A DNA stretch of 64,000 nt from Allohoeflea poritis (GTDB lineage: Bacteria > Pseudomonadota > Alphaproteobacteria > Rhizobiales > Rhizobiaceae), in contig NZ_JAPJZH010000002.1 in the NCBI RefSeq assembly GCF_027889715.1, positions 434,001 to 498,000 on the forward strand, written 5' to 3'. Position 1 is the first letter of the stretch. Every line of letters begins with the position of its first letter. This document shows positions 17,461 to 27,332 of the stretch, piece after piece. Position numbers and translations under genes: made by a program. The notes under the pieces are model-generated. The model was given only the letters and a program-made list of their open reading frames with translations. It had not been told where the DNA came from and searched no databases.

Positions 17461-18920
17461 AGCGGATTGACCGCCGCTGCCAGCACGAGGATCGCACCGA
17501 CGGCCGTCACCAGCTGGCTGCGCCAGTCGCTGATGATGAAGACGACGGGATCGTCATGCATCTCGCCGCGCCGCGCCAGCATCCAGATCCGCAGGAGCAT
17601 ATAGGCGATCATCGGGCAAAGCGGCCACAGCAGAAGCGGCATGGCGTACATCTGCTGGACTTCCTCGCTGTTCACATAAAGTGCCAGGACCAGTGCCGCG
17701 CCGAATGCGGATGAAATGCCTGCCTGGCCGATCATCTCGAAATCGATGGCATAGTAACCGCGGCCGAGCTTCTTCGAGCCTTCCTCGGAGGAGAGTTCGG
17801 ACAGTTCCACGTAACGCTTGACCAGAGCCAGCGACAGGAAAAAGAAAATCGAGAAGGCCAGCAGCCAGAAGGACAGATCCGAGGCGATCGCCGCGCCGCC
17901 GGCAATGATACGCAGTGTAAAGAGCCCGGCCAGCGTAAAGACATCCACCAGCAGCTTGCGCTTCAGAATATAGGAGTAGGCCGTCGTTGCCGCGATGTAG
18001 ACGAACAGGACCCCGAGAAAGATCGGCGGCAACGGCAATGCCAGGACCAGCGAGGCGACCAGCAGCACGCAAGCGAGCCTGATGCCGCTCGGGATCGACA
18101 ACCGCCCGCTGGCGAGCGGGCGCTCCTTCTTGCGATGATGCAGCCGGTCGTTTTCCAGATCCGAAAGATCGTTCAGGATGTAGACGAAGGATGCGGCGAA
18201 CGAGAACGAGAAGAACGCCAGTACGACATTGGCCAGCAAATCGAGATTCAACAGCTCATGGTGCAGCACAAGCGGCACGGCAATCAGTGAATTCTTCAGC
18301 CACTGGTGCACGCGCATGGCCTTCAGCAGCAATCGTGCATTGACCGCCTGTTCGACCAGCACCTCGGCGCCGTGACTGGCGGCCCAGCGACCGGCCGCGC
18401 GATCGGGCGCGACAACGAATGCCCGTCGAGCGGCCTCGAATACGGCGATGTCGTCGCGGCTGTCGCCGATATAGTCGAACCCGGCCTCGCCGAATCTCTC
18501 GACAAGCGCCCGCTCCTTTCGGCTGGCGGTCAGGTTTGTATCATCCGTCGTATGGAAAACCTCGTCGAACAGCCCAAGCTGGCGCGCAACACCCTGGGCG
18601 ACCGTTTCGGGCGCTCCGGTCGCCAGGACGATGCGCCTGCCGTTCCGCTTCTCGCGCTTCAGAAGATCGACGATTTCCTGTCGATAGGGCCAGGTGGCCG
18701 GATCCCGGTTCGTGCGCGCCGCCACCTCGATTTTCAAAGCCGCCTTGCCGCGCAGCACCCATGCGATGATTGCAAATATCTGCAGGGGATTGCGCATAAG
18801 CAAACCGATCAGACTCTCCCAGAGCGAGTCGGTTTTCAGCAGCGTTCCATCGAGGTCGACGCACAGCGGAACGTCCTGCTGGTCGCTGTGTGCCCTGTTG
18901 TCTTCCACCCGGATATCCAT
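17457..18920 (-). CDS. HAD phosphatase-UbiA prenyltransferase fusion
   Basis: A 487-residue two-domain protein. Residues ~20-210 are an HAD domain with the nucleophile motif CVDLDGTLLKTD, VLATGAPE and a DYIGDSRDD acid loop. Residues ~215-487 are a UbiA-type membrane prenyltransferase with ILNDLSDLENDRLHHRKKE (the NDxxDxxxD magnesium-diphosphate site) and multiple membrane helices. The UbiA half matches enzymes that transfer phosphoribose to a polyprenyl phosphate (Rv3806c, NoeC); the HAD half would remove the 5-phosphate, a step that NoeH or a separate phosphatase performs elsewhere. It is the first gene of the five-gene operon. Confidence 0.85.
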   Translation of the reverse strand: MDIRVEDNRAHSDQQDVPLCVDLDGTLLKTDSLWESLIGLLMRNPLQIFAIIAWVLRGKAALKIEVAARTNRDPATWPYRQEIVDLLKREKRNGRRIVLATGAPETVAQGVARQLGLFDEVFHTTDDTNLTASRKERALVERFGEAGFDYIGDSRDDIAVFEAARRAFVVAPDRAAGRWAASHGAEVLVEQAVNARLLLKAMRVHQWLKNSLIAVPLVLHHELLNLDLLANVVLAFFSFSFAASFVYILNDLSDLENDRLHHRKKERPLASGRLSIPSGIRLACVLLVASLVLALPLPPIFLGVLFVYIAATTAYSYILKRKLLVDVFTLAGLFTLRIIAGGAAIASDLSFWLLAFSIFFFLSLALVKRYVELSELSSEEGSKKLGRGYYAIDFEMIGQAGISSAFGAALVLALYVNSEEVQQMYAMPLLLWPLCPMIAYMLLRIWMLARRGEMHDDPVVFIISDWRSQLVTAVGAILVLAAAVNPL

Positions 18921-19046
18921 GGGCGCGACGCTAGAACATCAAACTTCAGGACAGGTGAACGATCCCGGCAAAACCGGCACCAAACGCATTCATTTTGGAG
19001 AAAAGGTTAATAAAGCCATAAGCGGTTGACGCAAAATATCCAACCG

Positions 19047-21542
19047 CTATTCGTCCGGATCGATCCGCGACGCCGGCGGTTTTGCGGGCCCCGGCGACGC
19101 GCCCGGCTCCAATGTTGCACTTGTCGCGCCCGCCTGCGAACCGCCATCGGCTTGCGGCACCTTGATGTGCACATCGGTCTGCGGGAAGGGTATTTCGATC
19201 CCCTCTTCCCTGAACCGTTCGAAGATCTTGGTGCGCAGATCGGTCGCCACGGACAGACCGGACAGGACATCGCTGAGATAAACGCGCAACTCGAAATCGA
19301 GCGACGAGGCGCCGAACCCGGTAAACACGACGAACGGCGCCGGATTGCGCAGGACGATATCGTTGGTCGGCGCGATCTCCTCCAGGATTTCGATGACCCG
19401 GCGCGGATCGGAATCGTAGGACACGCCGACCGCGATCTGAACGCGGCCGAGATGGTTTCGGTGAGTCCAGTTGCCCACTGGCGTATTGATGAACTCGGAA
19501 TTGGGCACGATGACCGACTGCCGGTCGAAGGTTTCGATTTCCGTGGCGCGGACCGAGATGTGGCGCACGAAACCCTGTGTCGAACCTGTCACGACCCAGT
19601 CCCCGACCTTGAAGGGCCGCTCGGCCAAAAGGATCAGCCCCGAGACGAAATTGTTGACGATGTTCTGCAGACCGAATCCGATGCCCAGCGACAGCGCGCC
19701 CGCGACCAGCGCCAGGTTTGAAAGATTGAGCCCGGCGACAGACGCGCCGATGACGCCGGCAATGATGATGCCGGCATAGCCGACCGCCGTGCGGATGGAA
19801 TTGCGCAGGCCGTCTTCCATGCGGCTGCGGCGCATCACATTGTCGTCAAGCCAGCGCTGGAACCAGCGCGTAATGAAATAGCCGACGGCAAAGACCACGA
19901 GGCCGATCAGGATGCCCGACAGTGAAATCGTCACACTGCCGATCGTCACCTGGCTGAAACTGTCGGCGACCCAGCCCTGAATATCCCGGATCTGGAAACC
20001 CCAGACCAGGAAGATGATCGGCACACCCACCACGATCACGAAGACATAGATCAGTATGCCGCACAAAAGGCCGATCTGTTCGACGGCCACCTGTCCCAGC
20101 CCGTAACGCCCTGACAGGATTTTGCCCAAAGCCGAGGCGGAAAAGTCCGCCGGCTCCGATACCGCCTTTGCCGACAGAAAACCCAGATACATCGTAACGA
20201 TCAGGGCACCGAGCACGACAACCTGTGTTGCCACGAAGCGCGCCAGGCCGACATAGCCGAACAGCGGCATGACGATCAGCGCAATGCCGAGGATCGTCAG
20301 CGGTATCGAAATCGAGCGCGGCCATGCGCTGCTGCGATCTTCGCTTTCGCGCATCGGCCGGATCCGCGAAAGAATAACCAGCAGCACCCCGATGATGATC
20401 GCGGCAAGGATACTGCGCGCGATGGTCAGGATGACGGGCGATTCGAGAACTTCGGCAATACTGCCCGCCAGATAATCAGCGGCATTGACGAAGGTCGCCG
20501 CCATGATCAGCCACCACAGAACGCGCGAACCGCGGTCCGACACCGGCACCATGCGCCAGTCCGGATATCGCGGCGACAAGACGGCTCCGGCCAGTCGGCC
20601 GACAAAAAACAGAACGACGAGAAACTGGAAGAACGGCGCGAGCATTTGTGAAATGTCGCCGCGCAAGACATTGAAATTGTTCAGGAAGAACCAAGTCAAT
20701 GTACAGAATATCGCCAGGCCCAGCGTCGGCAGGAATGTCAGCCAGAAAGCGGATGTGTATTTGCTGAATTCGGACGGATCGCTTTCGCTGCGGTCATGCT
20801 CGGTATACCGCGAAAACAGGCGATATTCGCCGTAGACAAAAAGCGCGCCGAACAGAAAGGATAAAAACAGCGCGGACAGGAAGGCACCGCGTTCATGTCT
20901 CCAGGTGAACGTCAGCCAGCTGGAGACACGCGAACGGAACTCCTCGACCTCCTCGGCCAGCGCCTCATTCAGCACATCGAAGTTTTCGGTCGAAAGATCA
21001 GCGCGGCCAAGCAGGGACTGACGAAACAATATCCGCCGGTAGCTCGCAACGGAATCGGCAAGCTTGCGTGCATCCTGTTGGACAGCCTGCACCAATCCAA
21101 TCTCCGCATTGATGCTGGCCCGGTCCTTCGCCAACTGGCTGCGTTCGTCGACCAGAGACTGCGGTTCCTCCGGTTCATCCTCGCCGGGCGGCTCCCCGAT
21201 TTCCGTTTCTCTGGCCTTGATGGTCTCCAGACGCGGTTGCAGATCCTCGTAGATGGTCTGCATCGAGGCGGCGATATCCTCCAGCCGCTGCTGCAGATCG
21301 ACCAGCTGCGCATCGTCATAGCGTGCCGCTTCATCATTCTTCTTGAGGTCCTGGAGTTCCTCACCGGCCTTGTCGATCGCCTTGCGCGCCGACTTCACAT
21401 TATCCGACGTGGAAGCCTCGAGACCGGTTGCGGTATCAACCTGCGCCGGGGCAAGGCCGCCAGCGGACAGCAGCGCCCCAAGGCAAAGGACGCCCATCAG
21501 AACCACACGCAACAGGAATGATGTCACCTGAATTCCCCGCAC
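19047..21542 (-). CDS. Large mechanosensitive channel (DUF3772 + MscS)
   Basis: An 831-residue membrane protein. An N-terminal signal peptide (residues 1-34) precedes a helical periplasmic DUF3772 region to about 235, about ten membrane segments between 240 and 600, and the MscS pore/vestibule near 605-785: SLGIGFGLQNIVNNFVSGLI pore-lining helix, then ERPFKVGDWV and VIVPNSEF. A Ser/Pro-rich ~40-residue tail closes the protein. It would release solutes on hypo-osmotic shock. It stands alone between two minus-strand genes. Confidence 0.88.
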   Translation of the reverse strand: MRGIQVTSFLLRVVLMGVLCLGALLSAGGLAPAQVDTATGLEASTSDNVKSARKAIDKAGEELQDLKKNDEAARYDDAQLVDLQQRLEDIAASMQTIYEDLQPRLETIKARETEIGEPPGEDEPEEPQSLVDERSQLAKDRASINAEIGLVQAVQQDARKLADSVASYRRILFRQSLLGRADLSTENFDVLNEALAEEVEEFRSRVSSWLTFTWRHERGAFLSALFLSFLFGALFVYGEYRLFSRYTEHDRSESDPSEFSKYTSAFWLTFLPTLGLAIFCTLTWFFLNNFNVLRGDISQMLAPFFQFLVVLFFVGRLAGAVLSPRYPDWRMVPVSDRGSRVLWWLIMAATFVNAADYLAGSIAEVLESPVILTIARSILAAIIIGVLLVILSRIRPMRESEDRSSAWPRSISIPLTILGIALIVMPLFGYVGLARFVATQVVVLGALIVTMYLGFLSAKAVSEPADFSASALGKILSGRYGLGQVAVEQIGLLCGILIYVFVIVVGVPIIFLVWGFQIRDIQGWVADSFSQVTIGSVTISLSGILIGLVVFAVGYFITRWFQRWLDDNVMRRSRMEDGLRNSIRTAVGYAGIIIAGVIGASVAGLNLSNLALVAGALSLGIGFGLQNIVNNFVSGLILLAERPFKVGDWVVTGSTQGFVRHISVRATEIETFDRQSVIVPNSEFINTPVGNWTHRNHLGRVQIAVGVSYDSDPRRVIEILEEIAPTNDIVLRNPAPFVVFTGFGASSLDFELRVYLSDVLSGLSVATDLRTKIFERFREEGIEIPFPQTDVHIKVPQADGGSQAGATSATLEPGASPGPAKPPASRIDPDE

Positions 21543-21671
21543 CGATTCGACCTCTGGTATACGACGAATTCAGGCGCGATAACAGACCGTACCATGGCGC
21601 CAATCCACAACCGACCGCCCGGCGGAAATTGCATGAACGCGTCGGAAAATCCGCTGCCGGCGCAAGATTAC

Positions 21672-22229
21672 TTAAAACCCGGAACCGGGCTGCGCCAGAT
21701 AGGCTGTTTCCTCCGCCGTGTTCTCCCGACCCAGAATCGCGTTGCGGTGCGGGAACCGCCCGAAACGAATAATGACGTCGCGATGGGCATGCGCATAGCG
21801 CGTGAATTCCTCGTCATCGAGCCTGGAAATCAATTCGACAGCCCGATCCTGATCTGCGAGCACTTCCGAATGCTCGAACGGCATATAGAAAAAAATGCGC
21901 CGTTTCGCATCCACAAGCTGGTCCAGTTCCGCATCGATCGCCGATCTGGCTTCCTTGAGCGCAAGGCAATCCGTGGCGAAAGCCAAGGGCGTGCCCCGGT
22001 AGATATTACGCGGGAACTGGTCGAAAACGATGATCAGCGCCAGAACCGCTTCGGCCGACGACCACCATTCCTGCGGAATGCTGCCGGCGAGGGCCAGGTG
22101 CGTGGCGCCGAAACGCTTCGCGATATCGCGGTCAAGCGCATCATTCTTTTTGTACCAGTCTTCCGGCGTCAGTTCCTCGAACCAGAAGGAAATCACCGCG
22201 TCGGGCCCCGCAATCTGCACCTTGCTCAT
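21672..22229 (-). CDS. DUF924 family protein
   Basis: A 185-residue soluble all-helical protein matching DUF924: VISFWFEELTPEDWYKK near residue 13, ALIIVFDQFPRNIYRGTP near 65 and FFYMPFEHSE near 112, and HRDVIIRFGRFPHRN near 148. The family has a TPR-like fold and no established biochemical function. It starts at ATG 22229 and is transcribed away from the small RNA locus. Confidence 0.88.
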   Translation of the reverse strand: MSKVQIAGPDAVISFWFEELTPEDWYKKNDALDRDIAKRFGATHLALAGSIPQEWWSSAEAVLALIIVFDQFPRNIYRGTPLAFATDCLALKEARSAIDAELDQLVDAKRRIFFYMPFEHSEVLADQDRAVELISRLDDEEFTRYAHAHRDVIIRFGRFPHRNAILGRENTAEETAYLAQPGSGF

Positions 22230-22559
22230 TCCGTCTCCCGGTTGTTGCTAGAGTCGCCACGGCTGCGCCAGAACCGCGCCTTCCCGACAATGATGGCTGG
22301 TATCGGAACCCTGCCCTGTTCGCACCGGTTTGTCACTCACCAAATTGCGTCTTTAGAATGGCGCGACCAGCGAGGAAACGGTCGCTTGAGCGAATCGGTT
22401 GCCGTACAGCCTATTATTTTCGCCTTATGCGCGAAATTATCCGGATTCGAAGCCGTTATTTTCGGATTTTTCGCCGTCCACCACGAATCACCAGATCCGG
22501 CATGACGGCCTCAAGCGCCAGATATCAATCTTATTTTTTCGTTTAAATCTTTGATTTTA
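22230..22559. other. Non-coding gap between DUF924 gene and sRNA locus
   Basis: About 330 bp with falling GC toward the right (many A/T runs near 22530-22560). I see no coding frame with a ribosome site. It contains the leader of the DUF924 gene at its left end; the rest holds nothing I can name. Confidence 0.5.
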
Positions 22560-22640
22560 AACAAAAAAGAAGGCTGCCTGTTAAGCAGCCCGAGTCTAGG
22601 GAGGAAATAAAATTCTGTATACAAACGATATATTACAAAG
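22560..22640 (-). ncRNA. mmgR: Probable MmgR (alpha-r8) small RNA
   Basis: On the minus strand this stretch reads an A/T-rich 5' part, then TTTCCTCCCT (complement of 22598-22608), a short ACTCG link, a GC hairpin and a T run. The ten-base UUUCCUCCCU motif, unpaired and complementary to ribosome-binding sites, upstream of a Rho-independent terminator is the hallmark of the alphaproteobacterial MmgR family, which limits polyhydroxybutyrate build-up in Sinorhizobium meliloti. A TAATATAT stretch (around 22627-22635) could be a -10 element, so the 5' end could lie anywhere from about 22620 to 22640. No protein-coding gene on the minus strand ends at this terminator. Confidence 0.6.
22561..22590 (-). 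terminator. Rho-independent terminator of minus-strand small RNA
   Basis: GGCTGC (22572-22577) and GCAGCC (22585-22590) form a stem with a 7-base loop; on the minus strand it is followed by TTCTTTTTTGT. On the plus strand the hairpin has no T run, so the orientation is minus. Confidence 0.8.
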
Positions 22641-22827
22641 CTTACGCAAAACTTACGATATTGCAACCAGTGACAACTTTTACATGTGAGAAACGTGAAA
22701 TTTGTCGCCCTTTTTGCGCGTTTGTGGCGTTAGGGGCACGGTTTCGCAAATTTGCGGCCCGGCCACTTGCAATGTTCGCTGCATCCTGCATTTGTGCCGA
22801 GGAGGCAAAGGGAAATCGTTTGCGGGC

Positions 22828-23700
22828 ATGGCTTTGAATTCGTCTACTTACGTAACCTATTCGGCGCCAGAACAGCCCTGGCTTCAGCGAACGACAATCC
22901 GCGCTATTGAAACCTTGACCGGAAGGCTGAAACTGCAAAGGCTCTACCGGCAATATCGCGATGAAAAAGACCGGCCAGACCATGCCGGCGAAAGCTTCTT
23001 CGACGCCGCACTCCGGCTTCTGGACATCAATGTCCGCTATGAACGGGAAGCGCTGACGCGCATACCGGTCGACCGTCCCGTCCTTTTCATCGCCAACCAT
23101 CCCTACGGGGTCGTCGACGGCATCATCCTTTGCTGGCTGGCCCTGAAGGTGCGCCCGGACGTCAAGGTCATGGCCAACAGCGTGCTGTGCCGCGCACCCG
23201 AAGCCAAGCCGCACGTCCTGCCGATCGAGTTTTCCGGCACGGCCGAGGGCAATGCCGTTACGATCGATTCAAGGCGGCGGGCGCTGGAAATTCTGCTGGC
23301 GGGTGGCTCGATTGCGATTTTTCCAGCCGGAGGCGTCGCCACCGCAACGTCCCTCTTGAGGGGGCCGGCCTATGATCTTCCCTGGATTTCATACACGGCG
23401 CGCCTGGTGAGTGCGGCACGGCCGGTCATCATTCCGATCCATTTTTCGGGCCAGAACAGCCGGCTCTTCCAGATCGCCAGCCACCTCAGCCCGACGCTGC
23501 GGCTGTCGCTCTATTGCCGCGAAACCGTGCGAAGGATCGGCAGGCCGGTGGATGTGACCATTGGCGATCCCATAAGCCATGAGAAGGTTGCCGATCTGAA
23601 GCCGCGCGAGAATCTCGTCGCCGAATTGCGGTCGCGCACATTTGCGCTGTCCGGCAGACCCGAAATCAACTGGATGCAAAGCGTCACACTACCGAAATAG
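22828..23700 (+). CDS. Lysophospholipid/glycerol acyltransferase family protein
   Basis: A ~290-residue 1-acylglycerol-phosphate acyltransferase-like protein. The HX4D catalytic motif appears as NHPYGVVDG near residue 90, a substrate loop as IEFSGTAEGNA near 133 and the phosphate-binding FPAGGVAT near 167. It would use acyl-CoA or acyl-ACP to acylate a lysolipid; ornithine-lipid or phospholipid synthesis are possible. The frame is open from 22702, but ATG 22828 starts the conserved part and follows gaggaggcaaaggg, although spacing is loose. It converges on the MCC alpha gene with a gap of three bases. Confidence 0.82.
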   Translation: MALNSSTYVTYSAPEQPWLQRTTIRAIETLTGRLKLQRLYRQYRDEKDRPDHAGESFFDAALRLLDINVRYEREALTRIPVDRPVLFIANHPYGVVDGIILCWLALKVRPDVKVMANSVLCRAPEAKPHVLPIEFSGTAEGNAVTIDSRRRALEILLAGGSIAIFPAGGVATATSLLRGPAYDLPWISYTARLVSAARPVIIPIHFSGQNSRLFQIASHLSPTLRLSLYCRETVRRIGRPVDVTIGDPISHEKVADLKPRENLVAELRSRTFALSGRPEINWMQSVTLPK

Positions 23701-23703
23701 CCG

Positions 23704-25704
23704 TCAATCGCCTTGCGGCTCGAGCGCCAGCAAAAGCGCGCCATCGGAGACCTGTTCGCCTTCGGCAACGGTAATTTCGGCCACGATACCGTCTCTCGGG
23801 GCCGACAGGGTCAGCTCCATCTTCATGGCTTCCATGACGATAAGAGGCGCATTTGTTTCGACGCGGTCCCCGGCCGCCACCTTGACCATTTTGACCACGC
23901 CCGGCATCGGCGCGACCAGCCTGTCTCCGCCCTCGGCGGTTTCGACGTCGCCGACCAGCGCGTCGGGCAACCGGAAGCCGTAAGCCGTTCCGTTGCTGAT
24001 GAGGGTCAGCCTGTCCGCATCGCGAATACAGCGCACCGTCGAGACCACCTCGCCCGAAGCAACACGAAGCGAGCCGTCCCTGTTGGAGATCAGTTCAATC
24101 GTCTGCGTCTCGAAACCGCTGTCGCCGTGATAGGCGGAAATCCGCCACGTATCGCCGGCAAGCCGCGCGACCGCCAGTTCGTGTTCATCCTCGCCGCTAA
24201 TGAGGTGAACGACCCGCTTCGGAGACGTCCAGTGCGACCATAGGCCGAGGGCGTCGAAGGGATCGGGCGCGCCGGCATCAGAACCCGGTCCAAGACATGC
24301 AAGGGCAGCCACGGCGATGACGCCATCCGGAACCGGATCGACCGTGTTGAGATCATCGAGTTCGCGCTCGATCAGACCGGTATCGACATTGCCGGCCGCA
24401 AAGTCCGCCTGCCGGCAAAGCGCCGCCAGGAAGGCCGTGTTTGTCGTGGTGCCAACGGCCTCGGTCCGCATGAGCGCAGTTTCCATTCGATTGAGCGCCG
24501 TGTCGCGATCCGGGCCATGCACGATCAGCTTGGCGATCATCGGATCGTAGAACGGTGTAATCGTATCGCCCGCGCGCACGCCCGAATCGACGCGTGCGAT
24601 GTCTTCGGGAAACAACAAATGGGAAAGCGTGCCCGTCGCCGGCAGAAACCCTTTTTGCGCGTCCTCGGCATAAATGCGGGCTTCGAACGCCCAGCCATCG
24701 ATCGTAAGATCGTCCTGCTGAAGCGGCAGGGGCTCGCCTGCCGCAACACGCAGCTGCCATTCGACAAGGTCGAGCCCCGTGATCATTTCCGTTACCGGAT
24801 GCTCGACCTGCAGCCGGGTGTTCATCTCCATGAAATAGAACCGGTCGGGCCGCAGACCGTCGGTCCCGTCGACGATGAATTCCACGGTTCCCGCGCCGCT
24901 GTATCCGATCGCCTTGGCCGCCTTGACGGCCGCCTCGCCCATGGCCTGTCGCATTTCCTCGGTCATGCCGGGGGCCGGCGCCTCCTCGATCACCTTCTGG
25001 TGGCGCCGCTGCAGCGAGCAATCCCGTTCGAACAGATACACCGCATTGCCGAAACCGTCACCGAAGACCTGGATCTCGATATGGCGCGGTGAGGCCACGA
25101 ACTTCTCGACCAATACACGGTCATCTCCGAAAGAGGCCTTGCCCTCGCGCTTGGCGGCCGAAAGCGCCTCGCCGAAATCCTTCGGATCCTCAACCAGCCG
25201 CATGCCCTTGCCGCCGCCGCCGGCGCGGGCCTTGATCAGCACCGGAAATCCGATTTCGTTGGCCTTGCCGGCAAGGACCACGAGTTCCTGGGCCTCGCCA
25301 TGATAGCCAGGGACGACCGGAACATCCGCCTTTTCCATCAATGCCTTGGCTGCGTCCTTTAAACCCATTGCCCGGATTGCGGAGGCGGACGGACCGATGA
25401 ATGTCAGGCCGGCTTTCTCGACAGCCTCCACAAAGTCGGGATTCTCTGAAAGGAACCCGTAGCCGGGATGGATGGCTTCGGCGCCGGTCGTCAGTGCCGC
25501 CGCGATGATGCGCTTGCCATCGAGATAGCTCTCGGCCGCTGCCGCGCCGCCGATATGCACGGCTTCATCGGCCATCTCGACGTGCAGCGCGCTCTTGTCC
25601 GCATCCGAGAACACCGCTACGGTCGAAATGCCCAGGCGACGCGTCGTCCGCATGACCCTGCAGGCGATTTCCCCGCGATTGGCAATCAGTATTTTCCTGA
25701 ACAT
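23704..25704 (-). CDS. liuD: 3-methylcrotonyl-CoA carboxylase alpha (biotin-containing) subunit
   Basis: A 666-residue biotin carboxylase fused to a biotinyl domain. MFRKILIANRGEIACRV opens the biotin carboxylase; ATP-grasp features include KARAGGGGKGMR near 160 and EMNTRLQVEHPVTE near 290; the C-terminal biotin-attachment site is VMEAMKME near 631. The frame extends upstream into the beta-subunit gene, but ATG 25704 begins the family N-terminus and follows a ggggg site. The 667-codon length and the neighbouring isovaleryl-CoA dehydrogenase favour MCC over propionyl-CoA carboxylase. It carboxylates 3-methylcrotonyl-CoA in leucine breakdown together with the beta subunit eight bases upstream. 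Confidence 0.85.
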   Translation of the reverse strand: MFRKILIANRGEIACRVMRTTRRLGISTVAVFSDADKSALHVEMADEAVHIGGAAAAESYLDGKRIIAAALTTGAEAIHPGYGFLSENPDFVEAVEKAGLTFIGPSASAIRAMGLKDAAKALMEKADVPVVPGYHGEAQELVVLAGKANEIGFPVLIKARAGGGGKGMRLVEDPKDFGEALSAAKREGKASFGDDRVLVEKFVASPRHIEIQVFGDGFGNAVYLFERDCSLQRRHQKVIEEAPAPGMTEEMRQAMGEAAVKAAKAIGYSGAGTVEFIVDGTDGLRPDRFYFMEMNTRLQVEHPVTEMITGLDLVEWQLRVAAGEPLPLQQDDLTIDGWAFEARIYAEDAQKGFLPATGTLSHLLFPEDIARVDSGVRAGDTITPFYDPMIAKLIVHGPDRDTALNRMETALMRTEAVGTTTNTAFLAALCRQADFAAGNVDTGLIERELDDLNTVDPVPDGVIAVAALACLGPGSDAGAPDPFDALGLWSHWTSPKRVVHLISGEDEHELAVARLAGDTWRISAYHGDSGFETQTIELISNRDGSLRVASGEVVSTVRCIRDADRLTLISNGTAYGFRLPDALVGDVETAEGGDRLVAPMPGVVKMVKVAAGDRVETNAPLIVMEAMKMELTLSAPRDGIVAEITVAEGEQVSDGALLLALEPQGD

Positions 25705-25712
25705 GACGCCCC

Positions 25713-27320
25713 CTACATCCTGAACAGGCCGAACCTGGTGTCGGCGACCGGCGTCTTGAGCGCCACCGCCAGCGACAGGGCCAGAACATCCCGGGTCTTG
25801 CGCGGATCGACGATGCCGTCGTCCCACAGCCGCGCCGAAGCGTAAAGCGGATGACCCTGAGCCTCGAACTGTTCGAGGATCGGTCGTTTGAAATCCGCCT
25901 CTTCTCCTTCGCTCCAGCCGCCGCCCTTGCGCTCGATCCCCTCGCGCTTGACGGTCGCCAGCACGCCCGCCGCCTGCTCGCCGCCCATCACCGAGACACG
26001 GCTGTTCGGCCATGTCCACAGGAAGCGCGGGCTGTAGGCCCTTCCGCACATGCCGTAATTGCCGGCGCCGAAGGAGCCGCCGATAATGAATGTGATCTTC
26101 GGTACCGCCGTGGTGGCGACCGCCGTGACCAGCTTGGCGCCATCCTTGGCAATGCCGCCGGCCTCGTATTTCTGCCCGACCATGAAGCCGGTGATGTTCT
26201 GCAGGAAGACGAGCGGCACCTTACGCTGCGAACAGAGTTCGACGAAATGCGCGCCTTTGACCGAACTTTCGGAAAACAGCACGCCATTATTGGCGATGAT
26301 GCCGACCGGCATGCCGTGCACATGGGCAAAACCGCACACCAGCGTGTTGCCGTAGCGCGCCTTGAATTCGTCAAAGCGCGAACCATCAACTATGCGGGCA
26401 ATCACCTCCCGGATGTCATAGGGGGTCCGAAGATCGGTCGGGATGGCACCGATGATTTCCTCCGGATCGTAAAGCGGCTCTTCGGGCGCCTGCAGGTCGG
26501 CATGCAACACGCTGCGGTCATTCAGATTGGCCACGGCACGCCGCGCCAGCGCCAGTGCGTGCGCATCGTCATTGGCGAGATGATCGGCCACGCCGGAAAG
26601 GCGTGTATGTACATCGCCACCGCCCAGATCCTCGGCGCTGACCACTTCGCCGGTGGCCGCCTTGACCAGCGGCGGGCCGGCCAGGAAGATCGTGCCCTGA
26701 TCGCGCACGATAATCGTCTCGTCCGACATCGCCGGCACGTAGGCGCCGCCCGCCGTGCAAGAGCCCATGACGACGGCGATCTGCGACAGGCCCTTTGCGG
26801 ACATGTTGGCCTGGTTGAAGAAGATGCGCCCGAAATGTTCGCGGTCCGGGAAGACCTCGTCCTGGTTCGGCAGATTGGCACCGCCGCTGTCGACCAGATA
26901 GATGCACGGCAGGTTGTTCTGCCGGGCGATTTCCTGGGCGCGCAGATGCTTCTTGACGGTCATCGGATAATAGGTGCCGCCTTTGACCGTCGCATCGTTG
27001 CAGACGATCATCACGTCGCGCCCGGAAACCCGCCCGATGCCGGTAATCACCCCGGCGCTGGCAATGTCGCCGCCATACATGTCATGGGCGGCGAACTGCC
27101 CGATCTCCAGGAAGGGTGAATTGTTGTCGAGCAGTCGCCGCACCCGTTCGCGCGGCAACAGCTTTCCGCGCGACAGATGCCGCTCGCGCGCATGCTCCGG
27201 GCCGCCAAGCTCCACCGAGGCGGCGACATCGCCGATCCGGTCGATGAGGCCGCGCATATGATCGGCATTGTCCTTGAAGGACTGTGACGACGGTGCGATC
27301 TGGGATGAAAGGACAGCCAT
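25713..27320 (-). CDS. liuB: 3-methylcrotonyl-CoA carboxylase beta (carboxyltransferase) subunit
   Basis: A 535-residue acyl-CoA carboxyltransferase. [18 protein letters not shown] near 50, [17 protein letters not shown] near 148, [20 protein letters not shown] near 185 and [18 protein letters not shown] near 370 match the MCC-beta family, in which the two glycine-rich loops form oxyanion holes for CoA esters. It lies 12 bases after the isovaleryl-CoA dehydrogenase stop and eight before the alpha subunit. It carries out the transfer of the biotin-bound carboxyl group. Confidence 0.88.
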   Translation of the reverse strand: MAVLSSQIAPSSQSFKDNADHMRGLIDRIGDVAASVELGGPEHARERHLSRGKLLPRERVRRLLDNNSPFLEIGQFAAHDMYGGDIASAGVITGIGRVSGRDVMIVCNDATVKGGTYYPMTVKKHLRAQEIARQNNLPCIYLVDSGGANLPNQDEVFPDREHFGRIFFNQANMSAKGLSQIAVVMGSCTAGGAYVPAMSDETIIVRDQGTIFLAGPPLVKAATGEVVSAEDLGGGDVHTRLSGVADHLANDDAHALALARRAVANLNDRSVLHADLQAPEEPLYDPEEIIGAIPTDLRTPYDIREVIARIVDGSRFDEFKARYGNTLVCGFAHVHGMPVGIIANNGVLFSESSVKGAHFVELCSQRKVPLVFLQNITGFMVGQKYEAGGIAKDGAKLVTAVATTAVPKITFIIGGSFGAGNYGMCGRAYSPRFLWTWPNSRVSVMGGEQAAGVLATVKREGIERKGGGWSEGEEADFKRPILEQFEAQGHPLYASARLWDDGIVDPRKTRDVLALSLAVALKTPVADTRFGLFRM

Positions 27321-27332
27321 GGAATGTTCGCC

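Noticed and set aside
25705-26049. N-terminal extension of the MCC alpha gene up to 26049
   Set aside because: It runs antiparallel-frame through the beta-subunit gene; the family N-terminus MFRKILIANRG begins at 25704 with a ribosome site.
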